From contig JAUJOH010000001.1 of assembly GCA_030447745.1 (NCBI GenBank), positions 89,658 through 125,734 on the forward strand: a DNA stretch of 36,077 bases, in the 5' to 3' direction. Below are positions 24,970 to 33,159 of this stretch, piece by piece. Both the position numbers and the translations under genes were made by a program. Source of the DNA: Chloroflexota bacterium (GTDB lineage: Bacteria > Chloroflexota > Limnocylindria > Limnocylindrales > CSP1-4). Under the pieces are notes generated by a model. The model had not been told where the DNA came from and searched no databases. It was given only the letters and a program-made list of their open reading frames with translations. Position 1 is the first letter of the stretch, and every line of letters starts with the position of its first letter.

Positions 24970-26508
24970 CTAGGGAGCCGCCTCGTCGTCCACGGCGGGT
25001 GACTCCTCCACCTCCGACGCGTCGAGCTCCCGAAGCGCTGTGGTGGTGTCGACGTGGATGACGGCGTCGAACTGTTCCGGCAACTTCGCCTGGAAGTAGT
25101 GGCTGAACCGCTCGGTCTCCGGGAGGTAGAGGACGCCGATCGCGCGCTCCAGCCGCGGTTCGTCGAGCGCCGACGCCAGCGGGCCGCCCGGCCGCAGATC
25201 AAGCAGCATGTCGTCCGGCCGCGGTCCGGCGGCCGCCTCGTGGAACAGCGCTTCGAAGCTCTCGTTGAGCGCGCGCAGGACGGTGCGGCGCTCCCCTGCT
25301 CCGCCCCACTCGCGCGCGGCGGTCACGGTCCCGGTGTACGTCGTGAACCCGATCGTCAGGGTCCGACCGGAGAACGCCTCTCGGGCGAGCTGTCCCACGT
25401 TCAGCTCACCTCGCCGGGCCATCTCCGTCGCGCGCGCGTCGCCCACGTGCGTGTTGTGCGCCCAGACGATGAGCCTGGCGGGCCGACCGGCGCTGCCGAG
25501 ATGGTCGCGGAGCGCCTCCAGGGTCGCGAACATGTGCCGGTCGCGGAGATTCCAGCTGGACTCGCCGCCAGCGTACGCCGTCCGGAAATACGCCTCCGCA
25601 CCGCGCACCGCGGCGGCGTTTCGCGCGGCCGAGAAGGCCACCTCCCGGTCGTCCCCGCGCGCGGACGCCGCGAGACGCTCCACCTCCTCGAGCTGCGCCT
25701 CTGCGACATCCGCGCACGACCGATCCTGGTCCCCGGCGACGGCTCGACCGTACGCCTCGGCCTCGTCGTGACCGGCGAAGCAGGCGTATCGATCGCGAGC
25801 GCGCTGGGCGGCGTCGGGGTCGATCTGGTCGAGCACGGCGACCACCTCGTCGATGGATTCGAGGAGGCTGTAGACGTCCATCCCGTAGAACCCGGCGTCG
25901 TCCGCGCGCCCCGCCGCGGCGTTGTGGTCGCGCAGCCACTCCGCGAAGCCCGCGACGACGTCGTTGCGCCACATCCAGGTCGGAAACTGCCGGAACCCCG
26001 CCAGCGCCTGCTCCGCGGTGCGATCCTGCCCACGGCCGCGAACGTAGCGGTCGACGCGGTACGCGTGCGGCCAGGCCGCTTCCACGACCACCGCATCGAA
26101 GCTCGCCTCGGCGATGAGGCGCTGCGTGATCTCGGCTCGCTCGCGATAGAACTCGTGGGTCCCGTGCGACGCCTCGCCGATGAGGACGACCTCGGCGTCG
26201 GCGGCCCACGCGAGCAGCTCGTCGTAGTCGTCGTCGTTCCCGCGGAGCGGGATCGCCTCGTCGACAATGGTCTCGAGGCCCGCCTCGTTCAGCGGCCGGG
26301 TGCGAACGGCCGGCGGGGTCGGGTCGTCCGGGCCGTTTGCCGCATCCGAGGCGCGCGACGTGGCGCGCCGCGTCTCCTCCGCAGCGGAGCTCGCGGTGCC
26401 GGCTGTGCCGACGTCGGGCGGGCCGCCGCCAGCGCATCCCGCGAGCAGCAGCGCAAAGGCGAGCGCGACGGCGGGGCAGGCCGGACGTCTGATGTGCGAG
26501 CTGCTCAT
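24970..26508 (-). CDS. Erythromycin-esterase-like lipoprotein
   Basis: A 512-residue exported protein. The signal peptide ends in ALLLAGCAGG (lipobox Cys near 28), so it should be a lipid-anchored surface or periplasmic protein. A linker of about 60 residues precedes an erythromycin-esterase (Ere, PF05139) domain: EVVLIGEASHGTHEFYRERA (with the His used by EreB-type enzymes), FDAVVVEAAWPHAYRVDRYV, GFYGMDVYSLLESIDEVVAVL, RLIVWAHNTHVGDARATEMA and IGFTTYTGTVTAARE. The Glu and His residues of the active cleft are kept. Ere enzymes open macrolide lactones, but many family members have other, unknown substrates. ATG 26508 is chosen because it directly precedes the signal peptide; no strong ribosome site is seen, and an upstream in-frame ATG at 26586 would add a poor leader. 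Confidence 0.82.
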   Translation of the reverse strand: MSSSHIRRPACPAVALAFALLLAGCAGGGPPDVGTAGTASSAAEETRRATSRASDAANGPDDPTPPAVRTRPLNEAGLETIVDEAIPLRGNDDDYDELLAWAADAEVVLIGEASHGTHEFYRERAEITQRLIAEASFDAVVVEAAWPHAYRVDRYVRGRGQDRTAEQALAGFRQFPTWMWRNDVVAGFAEWLRDHNAAAGRADDAGFYGMDVYSLLESIDEVVAVLDQIDPDAAQRARDRYACFAGHDEAEAYGRAVAGDQDRSCADVAEAQLEEVERLAASARGDDREVAFSAARNAAAVRGAEAYFRTAYAGGESSWNLRDRHMFATLEALRDHLGSAGRPARLIVWAHNTHVGDARATEMARRGELNVGQLAREAFSGRTLTIGFTTYTGTVTAAREWGGAGERRTVLRALNESFEALFHEAAAGPRPDDMLLDLRPGGPLASALDEPRLERAIGVLYLPETERFSHYFQAKLPEQFDAVIHVDTTTALRELDASEVEESPAVDDEAAP

Positions 26509-26640
26509 CTCGAGCAGCCAACGTCGCCCACGCGGCGCTGCAGCGTGTTGGGTCCGACCGGGCTCCGTGTTGCATCGGCGTCCCACGGCGACGGGTGGCG
26601 GCTGCTGGACGCTCCGCTCAGCCGTTCCCCACCGGGCTGC

Positions 26641-27873
26641 CTAGAAGAAGGTCGAGCACCACGGCTCGTCGAGGGTCCGGAAGATCCGGTCGGCGTCCGC
26701 CAGCGCCCGCGGGCGATGCTCGTCCGCGCCGGTCGCGAGGACCGCGTCCCGCAGGCGGATGCCCCCGAGGTAGGCCGCACCGAGCGACGCCACGCCGAGG
26801 GTGAGGTCCGGTGACCGTTCGGTCACACGGCACGACGCGCCGTCAAGCCCTGTCGCGAGCTCCACGCACACCCGTCCGCCCGGGGCCTCGTCATCGACCA
26901 CCTCGAGGACGATCTCCGCCTCGTGGTCGTATCGACGCGCCGCGAGCGCCCGCGGTACGTCGAACAGCCGGACCCAGAGTCCGTCGCCGACGTCGGACAC
27001 GCTGGCCGCCCGGAAGTTCGTCAGCAGCCACGGCAGCCGCTCGGCGGGACTCCGGCCCTCCGCCTTGACGGTTGCAACGAGGTCGAGCTCGGCGAGGAAT
27101 CGCCAGAGCGCGACGTAGGCCTCATGGGTGAGGGCGTGGAGCTCGTCGACGTGCGCGATCGCTCGCGCCTGGCGGCGCTCCCACTTCTCCTCCGTCCGGT
27201 ACCTGACGTAGCCGTCGACGGCGCCGGACGCGTCGCGGTGCAGGGCGAGGAACCCCTTCCACCGCTCGCCAAACGCCGATTCGCGGCCGAGGTCGTACGC
27301 CCAGCGGTAGTCGCGCCGCCGGATCTCGCCGGGCTGGCGCAGCCGCCACGCCTCGAAGACCAGCTTGATCGCCTCCCGGGCGGCATCGTCCGGCTTGACG
27401 ACGTCCACACTGCCGACGAGCTCGCGGCCGGCGAACCCCGTGACGAGCGCGTCGAGCGTCCAGGTCGCGACCCGCGTGGCCGGGCCGTAGCCGAAGCGGC
27501 CGTAGATCGGGAACTCCGACGCGTACAGCAGGCCGACGGCGTCGCCGTGCTCGCGGATCGCGCGGTGCTCCGCGCCGACCATCCGGCGGAGGATCCCACG
27601 CCGCCGATGGGTCGGCATCACGGTCACGCCCGCGACGCCAGCCGCGGGAAGACGCCCGCCGCCGGGCACGGTGAGCTCGGTCGCCCACGACCGGAACGTG
27701 CCCCGAACTCGACCGTCCTCCTCGAATGCCGCCCAGACCCGGTCGTTCCGCCACAGCGGGGCGACCTCCGCCGCGACCTTGTCAACATCGGGGCGCTCGA
27801 GGAACGAGGTGGTGAGCGTTTCCACGTAGGCGGGCAGCTCGTCCTCATGGACGCGGCGGATGTCGATCGTCAC
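26641..27873 (-). CDS. Eis-like GNAT with sterol-carrier C-terminus
   Basis: A 410-residue acetyltransferase of the Eis group: a first GNAT domain with AGVTVMPTHRRRGILRRMVGAEH (CoA loop R-R-R-G-I-L at about residues 90-95) and LLYASEFPIYGRFGYGPATR. A second GNAT-like domain has RYRTEEKWERRQARAIAHVD and HEAYVALWRFLAELDLVATV. A C-terminal SCP2-like domain ends in WCSTFF. In mycobacterial Eis the carboxylate of the final Phe is the general base, and here too the last residue is Phe. Mycobacterial Eis acetylates aminoglycosides at several amines. The GTG at 27873 has TATCGT six bases upstream and a perfect -35 TTGACA, so it is leaderless from a strong promoter. Resistance activity is inference. 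Confidence 0.88.
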   Translation of the reverse strand: MTIDIRRVHEDELPAYVETLTTSFLERPDVDKVAAEVAPLWRNDRVWAAFEEDGRVRGTFRSWATELTVPGGGRLPAAGVAGVTVMPTHRRRGILRRMVGAEHRAIREHGDAVGLLYASEFPIYGRFGYGPATRVATWTLDALVTGFAGRELVGSVDVVKPDDAAREAIKLVFEAWRLRQPGEIRRRDYRWAYDLGRESAFGERWKGFLALHRDASGAVDGYVRYRTEEKWERRQARAIAHVDELHALTHEAYVALWRFLAELDLVATVKAEGRSPAERLPWLLTNFRAASVSDVGDGLWVRLFDVPRALAARRYDHEAEIVLEVVDDEAPGGRVCVELATGLDGASCRVTERSPDLTLGVASLGAAYLGGIRLRDAVLATGADEHRPRALADADRIFRTLDEPWCSTFF

Positions 27874-27879
27874 CGCGCG

Positions 27880-27908
27880 ACGATAGCCGGATCCGTAACC
27901 AGTGTCAA
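27880..27908 (-). promoter_or_regulatory. Promoter of Eis-like gene
   Basis: On the minus strand TTGACA (27908-27903), a 17-base spacer, TATCGT (27885-27880), six bases, then the GTG start. This is the best sigma-70-type promoter in the window. The -35 box lies within a repeated 30-base element. Confidence 0.7.
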
Positions 27909-28015
27909 CGTTTATAATGGTGTCCGATGGGCTGATCGGGGCGACGCGCGGTGGGCTCGGCATGGACATACGTCGGTCCGCGGTCGTAACCAGCGTCAAT
28001 CGTTATAGCGGTGTC
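27895..28015. repeat. Two 30-bp direct repeats, 91 bp apart
   Basis: 27895-27924 and 27986-28015 share 24 of 30 bases: the first half begins GTAACCAG and contains GTCAA, the second half has TTATA or TATAAT and ends GGTGTC. The first copy contains the -35 box of the Eis-like gene on the minus strand and a TATAAT on the plus strand facing the deacetylase gene. The elements are likely binding sites of a shared regulator, or a duplicated promoter. Confidence 0.6.
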
Positions 28016-28078
28016 GGCTGCGCGAGTCTGGTCGCAGATCGGGAGGTGCCCGATCGACCGCGCCGAAGGCTCGCTCCG

Positions 28079-28786
28079 ATGTTCAACCGTCGAACCGTCT
28101 CCTCCAACACCTCGACCCGGCGCCGCTCCACGCTGGCCGCGCTGCCGCTCATGCTGCTGGCACTGGTCTTCGCGGCCGGGCCGGTAAGCGCCGCAACCTC
28201 CGTCATCTACAACGGCTCACGCGACTACCGCACGATCGCGCTCACGTTCGACGACGGCTACTACCCGACCAGCGTCCAGTCGATCCTCGACACGCTCCGC
28301 CGGGAGGGCGTCAAGGCCACGTTCTTCCCGACCTCGCAGGCGGTCAAGAGCTACCCGACCGTCTGGCGTCGCGTCGCCGCCGCCGGCTACCCGATCGGCA
28401 ATCACACCGTCAACCACCCGAACCTGACCCGGCTCAGCTACAGCTCGATCGTCTACCAGATCACCGCCTCGCGAACCACTATCCAGCAAGTCACCGGTTA
28501 CCGCCAGATCCCGTTCGTGCGGCCGCCGTACGGAGCCTGGAACTCGACGGTTGTTCGGGCTGCCGCGTACAACGGCTATCGCAAGGTCGTCCTGTGGGAC
28601 GTCGACAGCCAGGACTGGCGCCGACCGTCGAAAAGCACGTTGATCTATAACGCGACGCGCGGCCGGAACGGCTCGATCGTGCTGATGCACACGCTGCCCA
28701 ACACCGCACGGGCCCTTCCGTCGATCATCCGCTTCTACAAGGCCCGCGGCTACCGCTTCGTCACGATCCCGCAGATGTTCCCGTAG
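28079..28786 (+). CDS. Secreted polysaccharide deacetylase (NodB domain)
   Basis: A 235-residue exported carbohydrate esterase family 4 protein. The signal peptide is TLAALPLMLLALVFAAGPVSAA (about residues 18-39), with basic residues before it. NodB motifs: ALTFDDGY (motif 1, Asp-Asp), GNHTVNHPNLT (motif 2, H-x-x-x-H), RPPYGAWN (motif 3), LWDVDSQDW (motif 4) and IVLMHTLP (motif 5, the catalytic His). All metal and catalytic residues are present. The enzyme should remove N-acetyl groups from cell-wall or exopolysaccharide sugars. ATG 28079 is the most likely start because it directly precedes the signal peptide; longer in-frame starts exist. Two direct repeats lie in the upstream region and a strong hairpin ends the gene. 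Confidence 0.9.
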   Translation: MFNRRTVSSNTSTRRRSTLAALPLMLLALVFAAGPVSAATSVIYNGSRDYRTIALTFDDGYYPTSVQSILDTLRREGVKATFFPTSQAVKSYPTVWRRVAAAGYPIGNHTVNHPNLTRLSYSSIVYQITASRTTIQQVTGYRQIPFVRPPYGAWNSTVVRAAAYNGYRKVVLWDVDSQDWRRPSKSTLIYNATRGRNGSIVLMHTLPNTARALPSIIRFYKARGYRFVTIPQMFP

Positions 28787-28844
28787 TCACGCTGGCTGTC
28801 CGTAGCGCGCAGAGGGCGCACTGGAACGCGATCGTCCCCCAGCT

Positions 28845-28872
28845 GAGGCGCCGCGCACGACCGCGGCGCCTC
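28845..28872. terminator. Strong hairpin terminator
   Basis: A perfect 11-bp stem, GAGGCGCCGCG and CGCGGCGCCTC, with a 6-base loop, 58 bases after the deacetylase stop. The run after it is TTCGTGTG, only partly T-rich, so it may act as an intrinsic terminator of the GC-rich type or with Rho. Confidence 0.6.
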
Positions 28873-28983
28873 TTCGTGTGAGGCGGACACCCGTCCTCGG
28901 GACGCACGACCAACCCGCGACCGGTCCCGCGTCCGCCCGGTGTGCGGTTGACGAGCGTCGCCCGCTGCCGCGACGATCCGGCC

Positions 28984-29172
28984 ATGACGGACGAGCTCGA
29001 TCCCCGCGAGACGGAGCGGCTGCGGCGTCGCGACCGCGAGGCCGAAGCCCAGCAGCGCGACCTGATGCGGCCGGGCATGGGCAAGGTGTTCAAGCAGATC
29101 CAGGACGCTCAGGCACGGGCGGCAAAGGAGCCGGCCGCGCGCAGGCGTCGCCGTGGGCCGGCGGCCCGCTGA
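28984..29172 (+). CDS. Small basic protein, unknown, upstream of RtcB
   Basis: A 62-residue, highly charged protein: TDELDPRETERLRRRDREAE, AQQRDLMRPGMGKVFKQIQD, then an Arg-rich end RRRRRGPAAR. It is mostly helix and coil. It begins at an ATG with GACGAT six bases upstream and TTGACG 18 bases further up, a good leaderless promoter, and ends 12 bases before the RtcB start, so the two should be one transcript. I do not recognise a family. A charged N-terminal part with a basic tail suggests binding to nucleic acid or RNA, but that is inference. Confidence 0.6.
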   Translation: MTDELDPRETERLRRRDREAEAQQRDLMRPGMGKVFKQIQDAQARAAKEPAARRRRRGPAAR

Positions 29173-29184
29173 CCCGCCCGGCGG

Positions 29185-30366
29185 ATGCAGCGGATCGAGG
29201 GAGCGCGGCTTCCCGTCCTGTCGTGGGCCAGCGACGTCGAGCCGGAAGCCCTGCGCCAGGCGAGAAACCTCGCCAACCTCGAGGTCGCGGTCGACCACGC
29301 GGCGCTGATGCCAGACGCACACTCCGGCTTCGGCATGCCGATCGGCGGCGTCCTCTTCACCGACGGCGCCGTCGTCCCGTACGCGATCGGGGTGGACATC
29401 GGATGCGGCGTGCACGTCGCGCGCACCAACCTCGTCTGGGACGACACGCTGAACCCGGAGAAGCTGCGCCGGATCCTCCGCCAGATCCAGCGCGATGTGC
29501 CGACGGGGTTCGCCGTGCACCGCAAGCCGGCGGTGACGCGCGGCAGGATGCTCGACCTGATCGGCCTCGAGCCACCCGAGGCGATCGCGGCCAGCTGGCT
29601 CGACCGAGCGCTCCTCTCGCTCGGGACGCTCGGCGGCGGGAACCACTTCCTCGAGATCCAGCGGGACGACGAGAACCGCGTTTACTTCATGCTCCACTCC
29701 GGGTCGCGCAACCTGGGCAAGCAGATCTGCGATCTCTTCGCCAAGCGGGCGCTCCAAGTGGATCGGCGGGCCGGACGCGAGCTGCCCGACCCCGAGCTGG
29801 CCTACCTGCGGTTCGACGCGGACGAGGACGCGAGCCGCTACTGGGACGCGATGACGTTCGCCCTGCGCTGGGCAGAGCTGAACCGGCGCCAGATGATGGA
29901 TCGCGTCGAGGCGGCGTTCCGGAAGCACGCCTCCGTGCATCGCTTCGATCGTCTCGTCGACGTCCACCACAATTACGCCACCCACGAGGAGCACGCCGGT
30001 GTGCTGGGCGTCGTTCACCGCAAGGGCGCCGTCCGGGCGGCTGCCGGCGACAGCGTCCTGATCCCGGGCTCGATGGGCACCGCCTCGTACATCGGGGAGG
30101 GGCTCGGCAACCCGGACGCGTTCGAGACCTGCCAGCACGGCGCTGGGCGAGTGCTCGGGCGCAACGCGGCAAGGCGGGCCAAGACGTCCGCGGAGGTGTT
30201 CGCGGAGATGGCGGCGTGGGGCATCCAGTTCATCAGCAACGAGCCGAAGACGGCCGCCGAGGAGGCCGCATTCGCGTACAAGGACATCGAGTCCGTGATG
30301 GCGCAGAGCGCGGACCTCGTCCGGCCGGTGACCCGGCTCCGTCCGCTGGGGGTCGTCAAGGGCTGA
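29185..30366 (+). CDS. rtcB: RtcB RNA ligase
   Basis: A 393-residue RtcB, the GTP- and Mn-dependent ligase that joins 2',3'-cyclic phosphate or 3'-phosphate RNA ends to 5'-OH ends, acting in tRNA and rRNA repair. Signature parts: DAHSGFGMPIGGV (residues 44-56), GVDIGCGVHVAR with Asp 71 and Cys 74 as metal ligands, GTLGGGNHFLEI, HSGSRNLGKQI, LVDVHHNYATHEEH, IPGSMGTASYI and TCQHGAGR with the GMP-accepting His near residue 318. The end AYKDIESVM also fits. It is in one operon with the small charged protein. No archease, RtcA or RtcR is seen, so the activator of this ligase is not apparent. Confidence 0.95.
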   Translation: MQRIEGARLPVLSWASDVEPEALRQARNLANLEVAVDHAALMPDAHSGFGMPIGGVLFTDGAVVPYAIGVDIGCGVHVARTNLVWDDTLNPEKLRRILRQIQRDVPTGFAVHRKPAVTRGRMLDLIGLEPPEAIAASWLDRALLSLGTLGGGNHFLEIQRDDENRVYFMLHSGSRNLGKQICDLFAKRALQVDRRAGRELPDPELAYLRFDADEDASRYWDAMTFALRWAELNRRQMMDRVEAAFRKHASVHRFDRLVDVHHNYATHEEHAGVLGVVHRKGAVRAAAGDSVLIPGSMGTASYIGEGLGNPDAFETCQHGAGRVLGRNAARRAKTSAEVFAEMAAWGIQFISNEPKTAAEEAAFAYKDIESVMAQSADLVRPVTRLRPLGVVKG

Positions 30367-30424
30367 GGCGATCCGACGGGAAGCCGGCCCGGGGTGTCCC
30401 GGCCGCCTGCGCTAACGTGGCGCC

Positions 30425-30952
30425 GTGACGGCCATCGACACCGACCGCCAGCAACTCGACTCCGTGCTCGGGGCGCTTGGCGCGCCGTTCGAGCTGTTCG
30501 CCTGCGACCCGGCGCTGGCCGACACGGCGCGGTTCTGCGCGGCGTACGGCTTCTCGCTCGACGAGTCGGCGAACACGATCCTGGTCGTCGGCAAGGCGGA
30601 CCCCCGTCGCTACGCCGCCTGCATCGTCCTGGCGCTGCATCGGCTCGACGTGAACCGGGCCGTCCGCGACCGCCTCGGCACACGCAAGGCCTCGTTCGCC
30701 CCGGCCGACGAGACGCGAAGCCTGACCGGGATGGAGATCGGCGGCGTGACGCCCTTCGGCCTCCCGCCAGGCCTTCCGATCTGGGTCGATGCCGCGGTGA
30801 TGGACCGGCCGCGGGTCGTGCTGGGCGGTGGGAGCCGAAGCTGGAAGGTCATCGCGTCACCCGCGATCCTGCTCCGGCTGCCGGACGCGGAGGTGGTCCA
30901 GGGGCTGGCGACCGCGCCGGCGACGGCGTCGGCGTCGGCCGGCGCGACGTGA
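30425..30952 (+). CDS. YbaK/ProX-type aminoacyl-tRNA editing protein
   Basis: A 175-residue YbaK-like protein, a trans-editing factor that clears mischarged tRNA (for example Cys- or Ala-tRNAPro). Typical parts: the middle Lys-Ala-Ser region GTRKASFAPADETRSLTGME, then GGVTPFGLPPGLPIWVDAAV and the late VLGGGSRSWKVIASPAILL. GTG 30425 has TAACGT exactly six bases upstream, so the start is probably leaderless. It follows RtcB after 58 bases and overlaps the next gene by four bases. Its place after an RNA ligase suggests an RNA-quality cluster; the tRNA target cannot be told. Confidence 0.85.
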   Translation: MTAIDTDRQQLDSVLGALGAPFELFACDPALADTARFCAAYGFSLDESANTILVVGKADPRRYAACIVLALHRLDVNRAVRDRLGTRKASFAPADETRSLTGMEIGGVTPFGLPPGLPIWVDAAVMDRPRVVLGGGSRSWKVIASPAILLRLPDAEVVQGLATAPATASASAGAT

Positions 30953-31422
30953 CGCGCGGCTTCCGGCAACACGCGGCACTGCCGTGGCGCGGCCCACGTG
31001 CGATCGCCGGCGTGGTCGTCGTGCTGGTCTCCCTGGGCTGCAACCCGCAGTTGCTGCCGCCGGCGCGCGCCATCGCCGGCGTCCTGATCCTCGATCAGGG
31101 CACGCCCGTCGAACGGGGCGGAGGCGACTGCCGTGGAACGGGTGGCTACGCCGACCTCCGCTCCGGCGTCGAGGTGGTCGCGCGTGATGACAGCGGCATC
31201 CGCCTGTCCACCGCGCAGTTGGTTGCGGCACCCGCCGCCACCACGGCCGACGGCACCGTCCCGGCGGCCGAGCGCGAGCGCTGCGTGTTCCGGTTCGCCC
31301 TCAACGACATCCCGGACCGACCGGCCTACCGGATCACGATCGGCGAGCGTGGTGGCCTGCGGTACACCCGCGAGGAGCTGGCGGCGGCCGGCTGGACGGT
31401 CGAACTGTCGCTCGGTCGCTAG
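30949..31422 (+). CDS. Putative lipoprotein, unknown
   Basis: A 157-residue exported protein, translated through GTGA overlap with the YbaK-like gene. The signal peptide is AIAGVVVVLVSLGCNPQLLP with the lipobox Cys near residue 29. The mature part has GYADLRSGVEVVARDDSGIR, a Cys-containing ERERCVFRFALNDIPDRPAY and RITIGERGGLRYTREELAAA. These resemble a small beta-rich domain of surface lipoproteins, and the two remaining Cys (in DCRGTGG and RCVF) could form a disulfide. I do not recognise a family. The same kind of domain is common in actinobacterial and Chloroflexota lipoproteins of unknown role. Confidence 0.65.
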   Translation: MTRGFRQHAALPWRGPRAIAGVVVVLVSLGCNPQLLPPARAIAGVLILDQGTPVERGGGDCRGTGGYADLRSGVEVVARDDSGIRLSTAQLVAAPAATTADGTVPAAERERCVFRFALNDIPDRPAYRITIGERGGLRYTREELAAAGWTVELSLGR

Positions 31423-31509
31423 CCGGCCGGGGCGGAGGGGCGGCCACTCCTCGAACATCTGGTCGGTTCAGCGCTGGCGTGCTATGGTTGACGGACTTCC
31501 TGAACGAAC

Positions 31510-31529
31510 GGGCGCTCCGGTCAGCGCCC
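31510..31529. promoter_or_regulatory. Hairpin in the leader of the RNA helicase gene
   Basis: A perfect 7-bp stem, GGGCGCT and AGCGCCC, with a 6-base loop, in the 200-base leader before the helicase start. TATGGT at about 31483-31488 may be the -10. Helicase leaders elsewhere fold and regulate their own message; here that is only suggested. Confidence 0.4.
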
Positions 31530-31625
31530 CGGTTCCCACCGTCCGATCCGGATCTGCCTTCCAGCCCCTGACCGGTCCCCGCGGCTTCCATCCCGTGGGC
31601 GGGCCGTCATCAGGAGCCCCTTCAC

Positions 31626-33128
31626 ATGTCCTTCAACCGTCTCGGACTGACGCCCGAGCTCCTTATGACCGTGGCGGCCCAGGGCTACAGGCAACCAACG
31701 CCCGTCCAGGCCGAATCGATCCCATACGTCCTGGCTGGTCGCGACGTCCTGGCGGGTGCACAGACCGGCACCGGCAAGACGGCCGCGTTCGTGCTGCCGA
31801 TCCTGCAGCGCCTCGACGGCAGCCGCCCCCAGCCGCGCCACCTCCCCGCCGGCAACGGCCGGCCGCGCGGGGCAACCGGCCTGCCGATCCGCTGCCTGAT
31901 TCTCACGCCCACGCGCGAGCTGGCACTCCAGGTCGAGGAGAGCGTCCGGACCTACGGCGCGGGCAGCCCGGTCCGTTCGACCACGATCTACGGCGGCGTC
32001 GGGTTCCAGCCGCAGGTCCGCGCCCTGCGCGCTGGCCCGGAGATCGTCGTCGCGACGCCCGGTCGCCTCCTCGACCACGCCATGCAGGGCACGATCGACC
32101 TGCGATCCGTCGAGATCCTCGTCCTCGACGAGGCTGACCGGATGCTCGACATGGGCTTCATCCGCGACATCCGGCGGGTCCTCGGGCTGCTTCCTCCGCG
32201 TCGGCAGAACCTCCTCTTCTCGGCCACCTTCTCGGACGAGATCCGTGAGCTCGCCGGCACCCTGCTCCACGACCCGGCGCACGTCCAGATCGCGCGCCGG
32301 AACGCACCCATCGAACTTGTTCGCCAGGCCGTCTACCCGGTCGACCGCGAGCGCAAGCGTGAGCTGCTGAGTCACCTCATCCGGACCGGGCGGATCGACC
32401 GCGCGCTGGTCTTCACGCGGACAAAACACGGTGCCAACCGGCTCGCCGAGCAGCTCGGCCGTGACGGCATCGCAGCCGCGGCCATCCACGGGAACAGGAG
32501 CCAGGGCCAGCGCGTCCGCGCGCTCGACGACTTCAAGTCCGGCCGTGTCGCGATCCTCGTGGCGACGGAGATCGCGGCTCGCGGCCTCGACATCGACGGC
32601 CTTCCGCACGTCGTCAACTTCGAGCTGCCGATGGTCGCCGCCGACTACGTGCACCGGATCGGCCGGACCGGCCGGGCCGGGATGGAGGGTGATGCCGTCT
32701 CCCTCGTCTGCGTCGACGAAGCGGGGCTGCTGGCCGAGATCGAGAAGCTGCTGCGCCGTCCAATCCAGCGCCAGACGGTGCCGGGCTTCGATGTCGACCG
32801 ATCGATCCGGCCGGAGGCGATCCGACAGCGCTCGAACGGCGGCGGCCGACCGATGACCGTCCGGCCGGCGGGCGGCACGGCTCCGGGCGCCGGGCGACTG
32901 TCGCCGGGAGCGCGACCCGCCCACGCCGGCCCGTCAAACAACCGAAGACCCAGTCATGGCCGGACGGGCGGCCCTCCGCGCGCCGGGGTCGGCATCGGCA
33001 ACCGCTCCGCGCCGATGGCCGCGCGCGTGCCGAATCGCCACGGTGCCCCCCGACCGGGCAATCGGGCTGGCGGCCCGATGGCGATGCCAGGCGAGCGGCT
33101 CCACCGGCTGGAACGCCACCCCCGCTGA
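31626..33128 (+). CDS. DEAD-box RNA helicase (RhlE-like)
   Basis: A 500-residue ATP-dependent RNA helicase. Motifs in order: Q motif [14 protein letters not shown] (about residues 20-33), AQTGTGKT (motif I, 45-52), PTRELALQV (Ia), TPGRLLDH (Ib), VLDEADRML (II), SAT (III), [14 protein letters not shown] (V) and [10 protein letters not shown] (VI). A low-complexity, basic Gly/Pro/Arg-rich tail (about residues 400-500) follows, of the kind that aids RNA binding or condensate formation. The start is ATG 31626, with AGGAG nine bases upstream. The helicase should unwind RNA duplexes, for example in ribosome assembly, decay or at low temperature. The 200-base leader contains a stable hairpin. Confidence 0.93.
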   Translation: MSFNRLGLTPELLMTVAAQGYRQPTPVQAESIPYVLAGRDVLAGAQTGTGKTAAFVLPILQRLDGSRPQPRHLPAGNGRPRGATGLPIRCLILTPTRELALQVEESVRTYGAGSPVRSTTIYGGVGFQPQVRALRAGPEIVVATPGRLLDHAMQGTIDLRSVEILVLDEADRMLDMGFIRDIRRVLGLLPPRRQNLLFSATFSDEIRELAGTLLHDPAHVQIARRNAPIELVRQAVYPVDRERKRELLSHLIRTGRIDRALVFTRTKHGANRLAEQLGRDGIAAAAIHGNRSQGQRVRALDDFKSGRVAILVATEIAARGLDIDGLPHVVNFELPMVAADYVHRIGRTGRAGMEGDAVSLVCVDEAGLLAEIEKLLRRPIQRQTVPGFDVDRSIRPEAIRQRSNGGGRPMTVRPAGGTAPGAGRLSPGARPAHAGPSNNRRPSHGRTGGPPRAGVGIGNRSAPMAARVPNRHGAPRPGNRAGGPMAMPGERLHRLERHPR

Positions 33129-33159
33129 CCCGCCTCCACGGCCGTAGACTCCGGACCGC

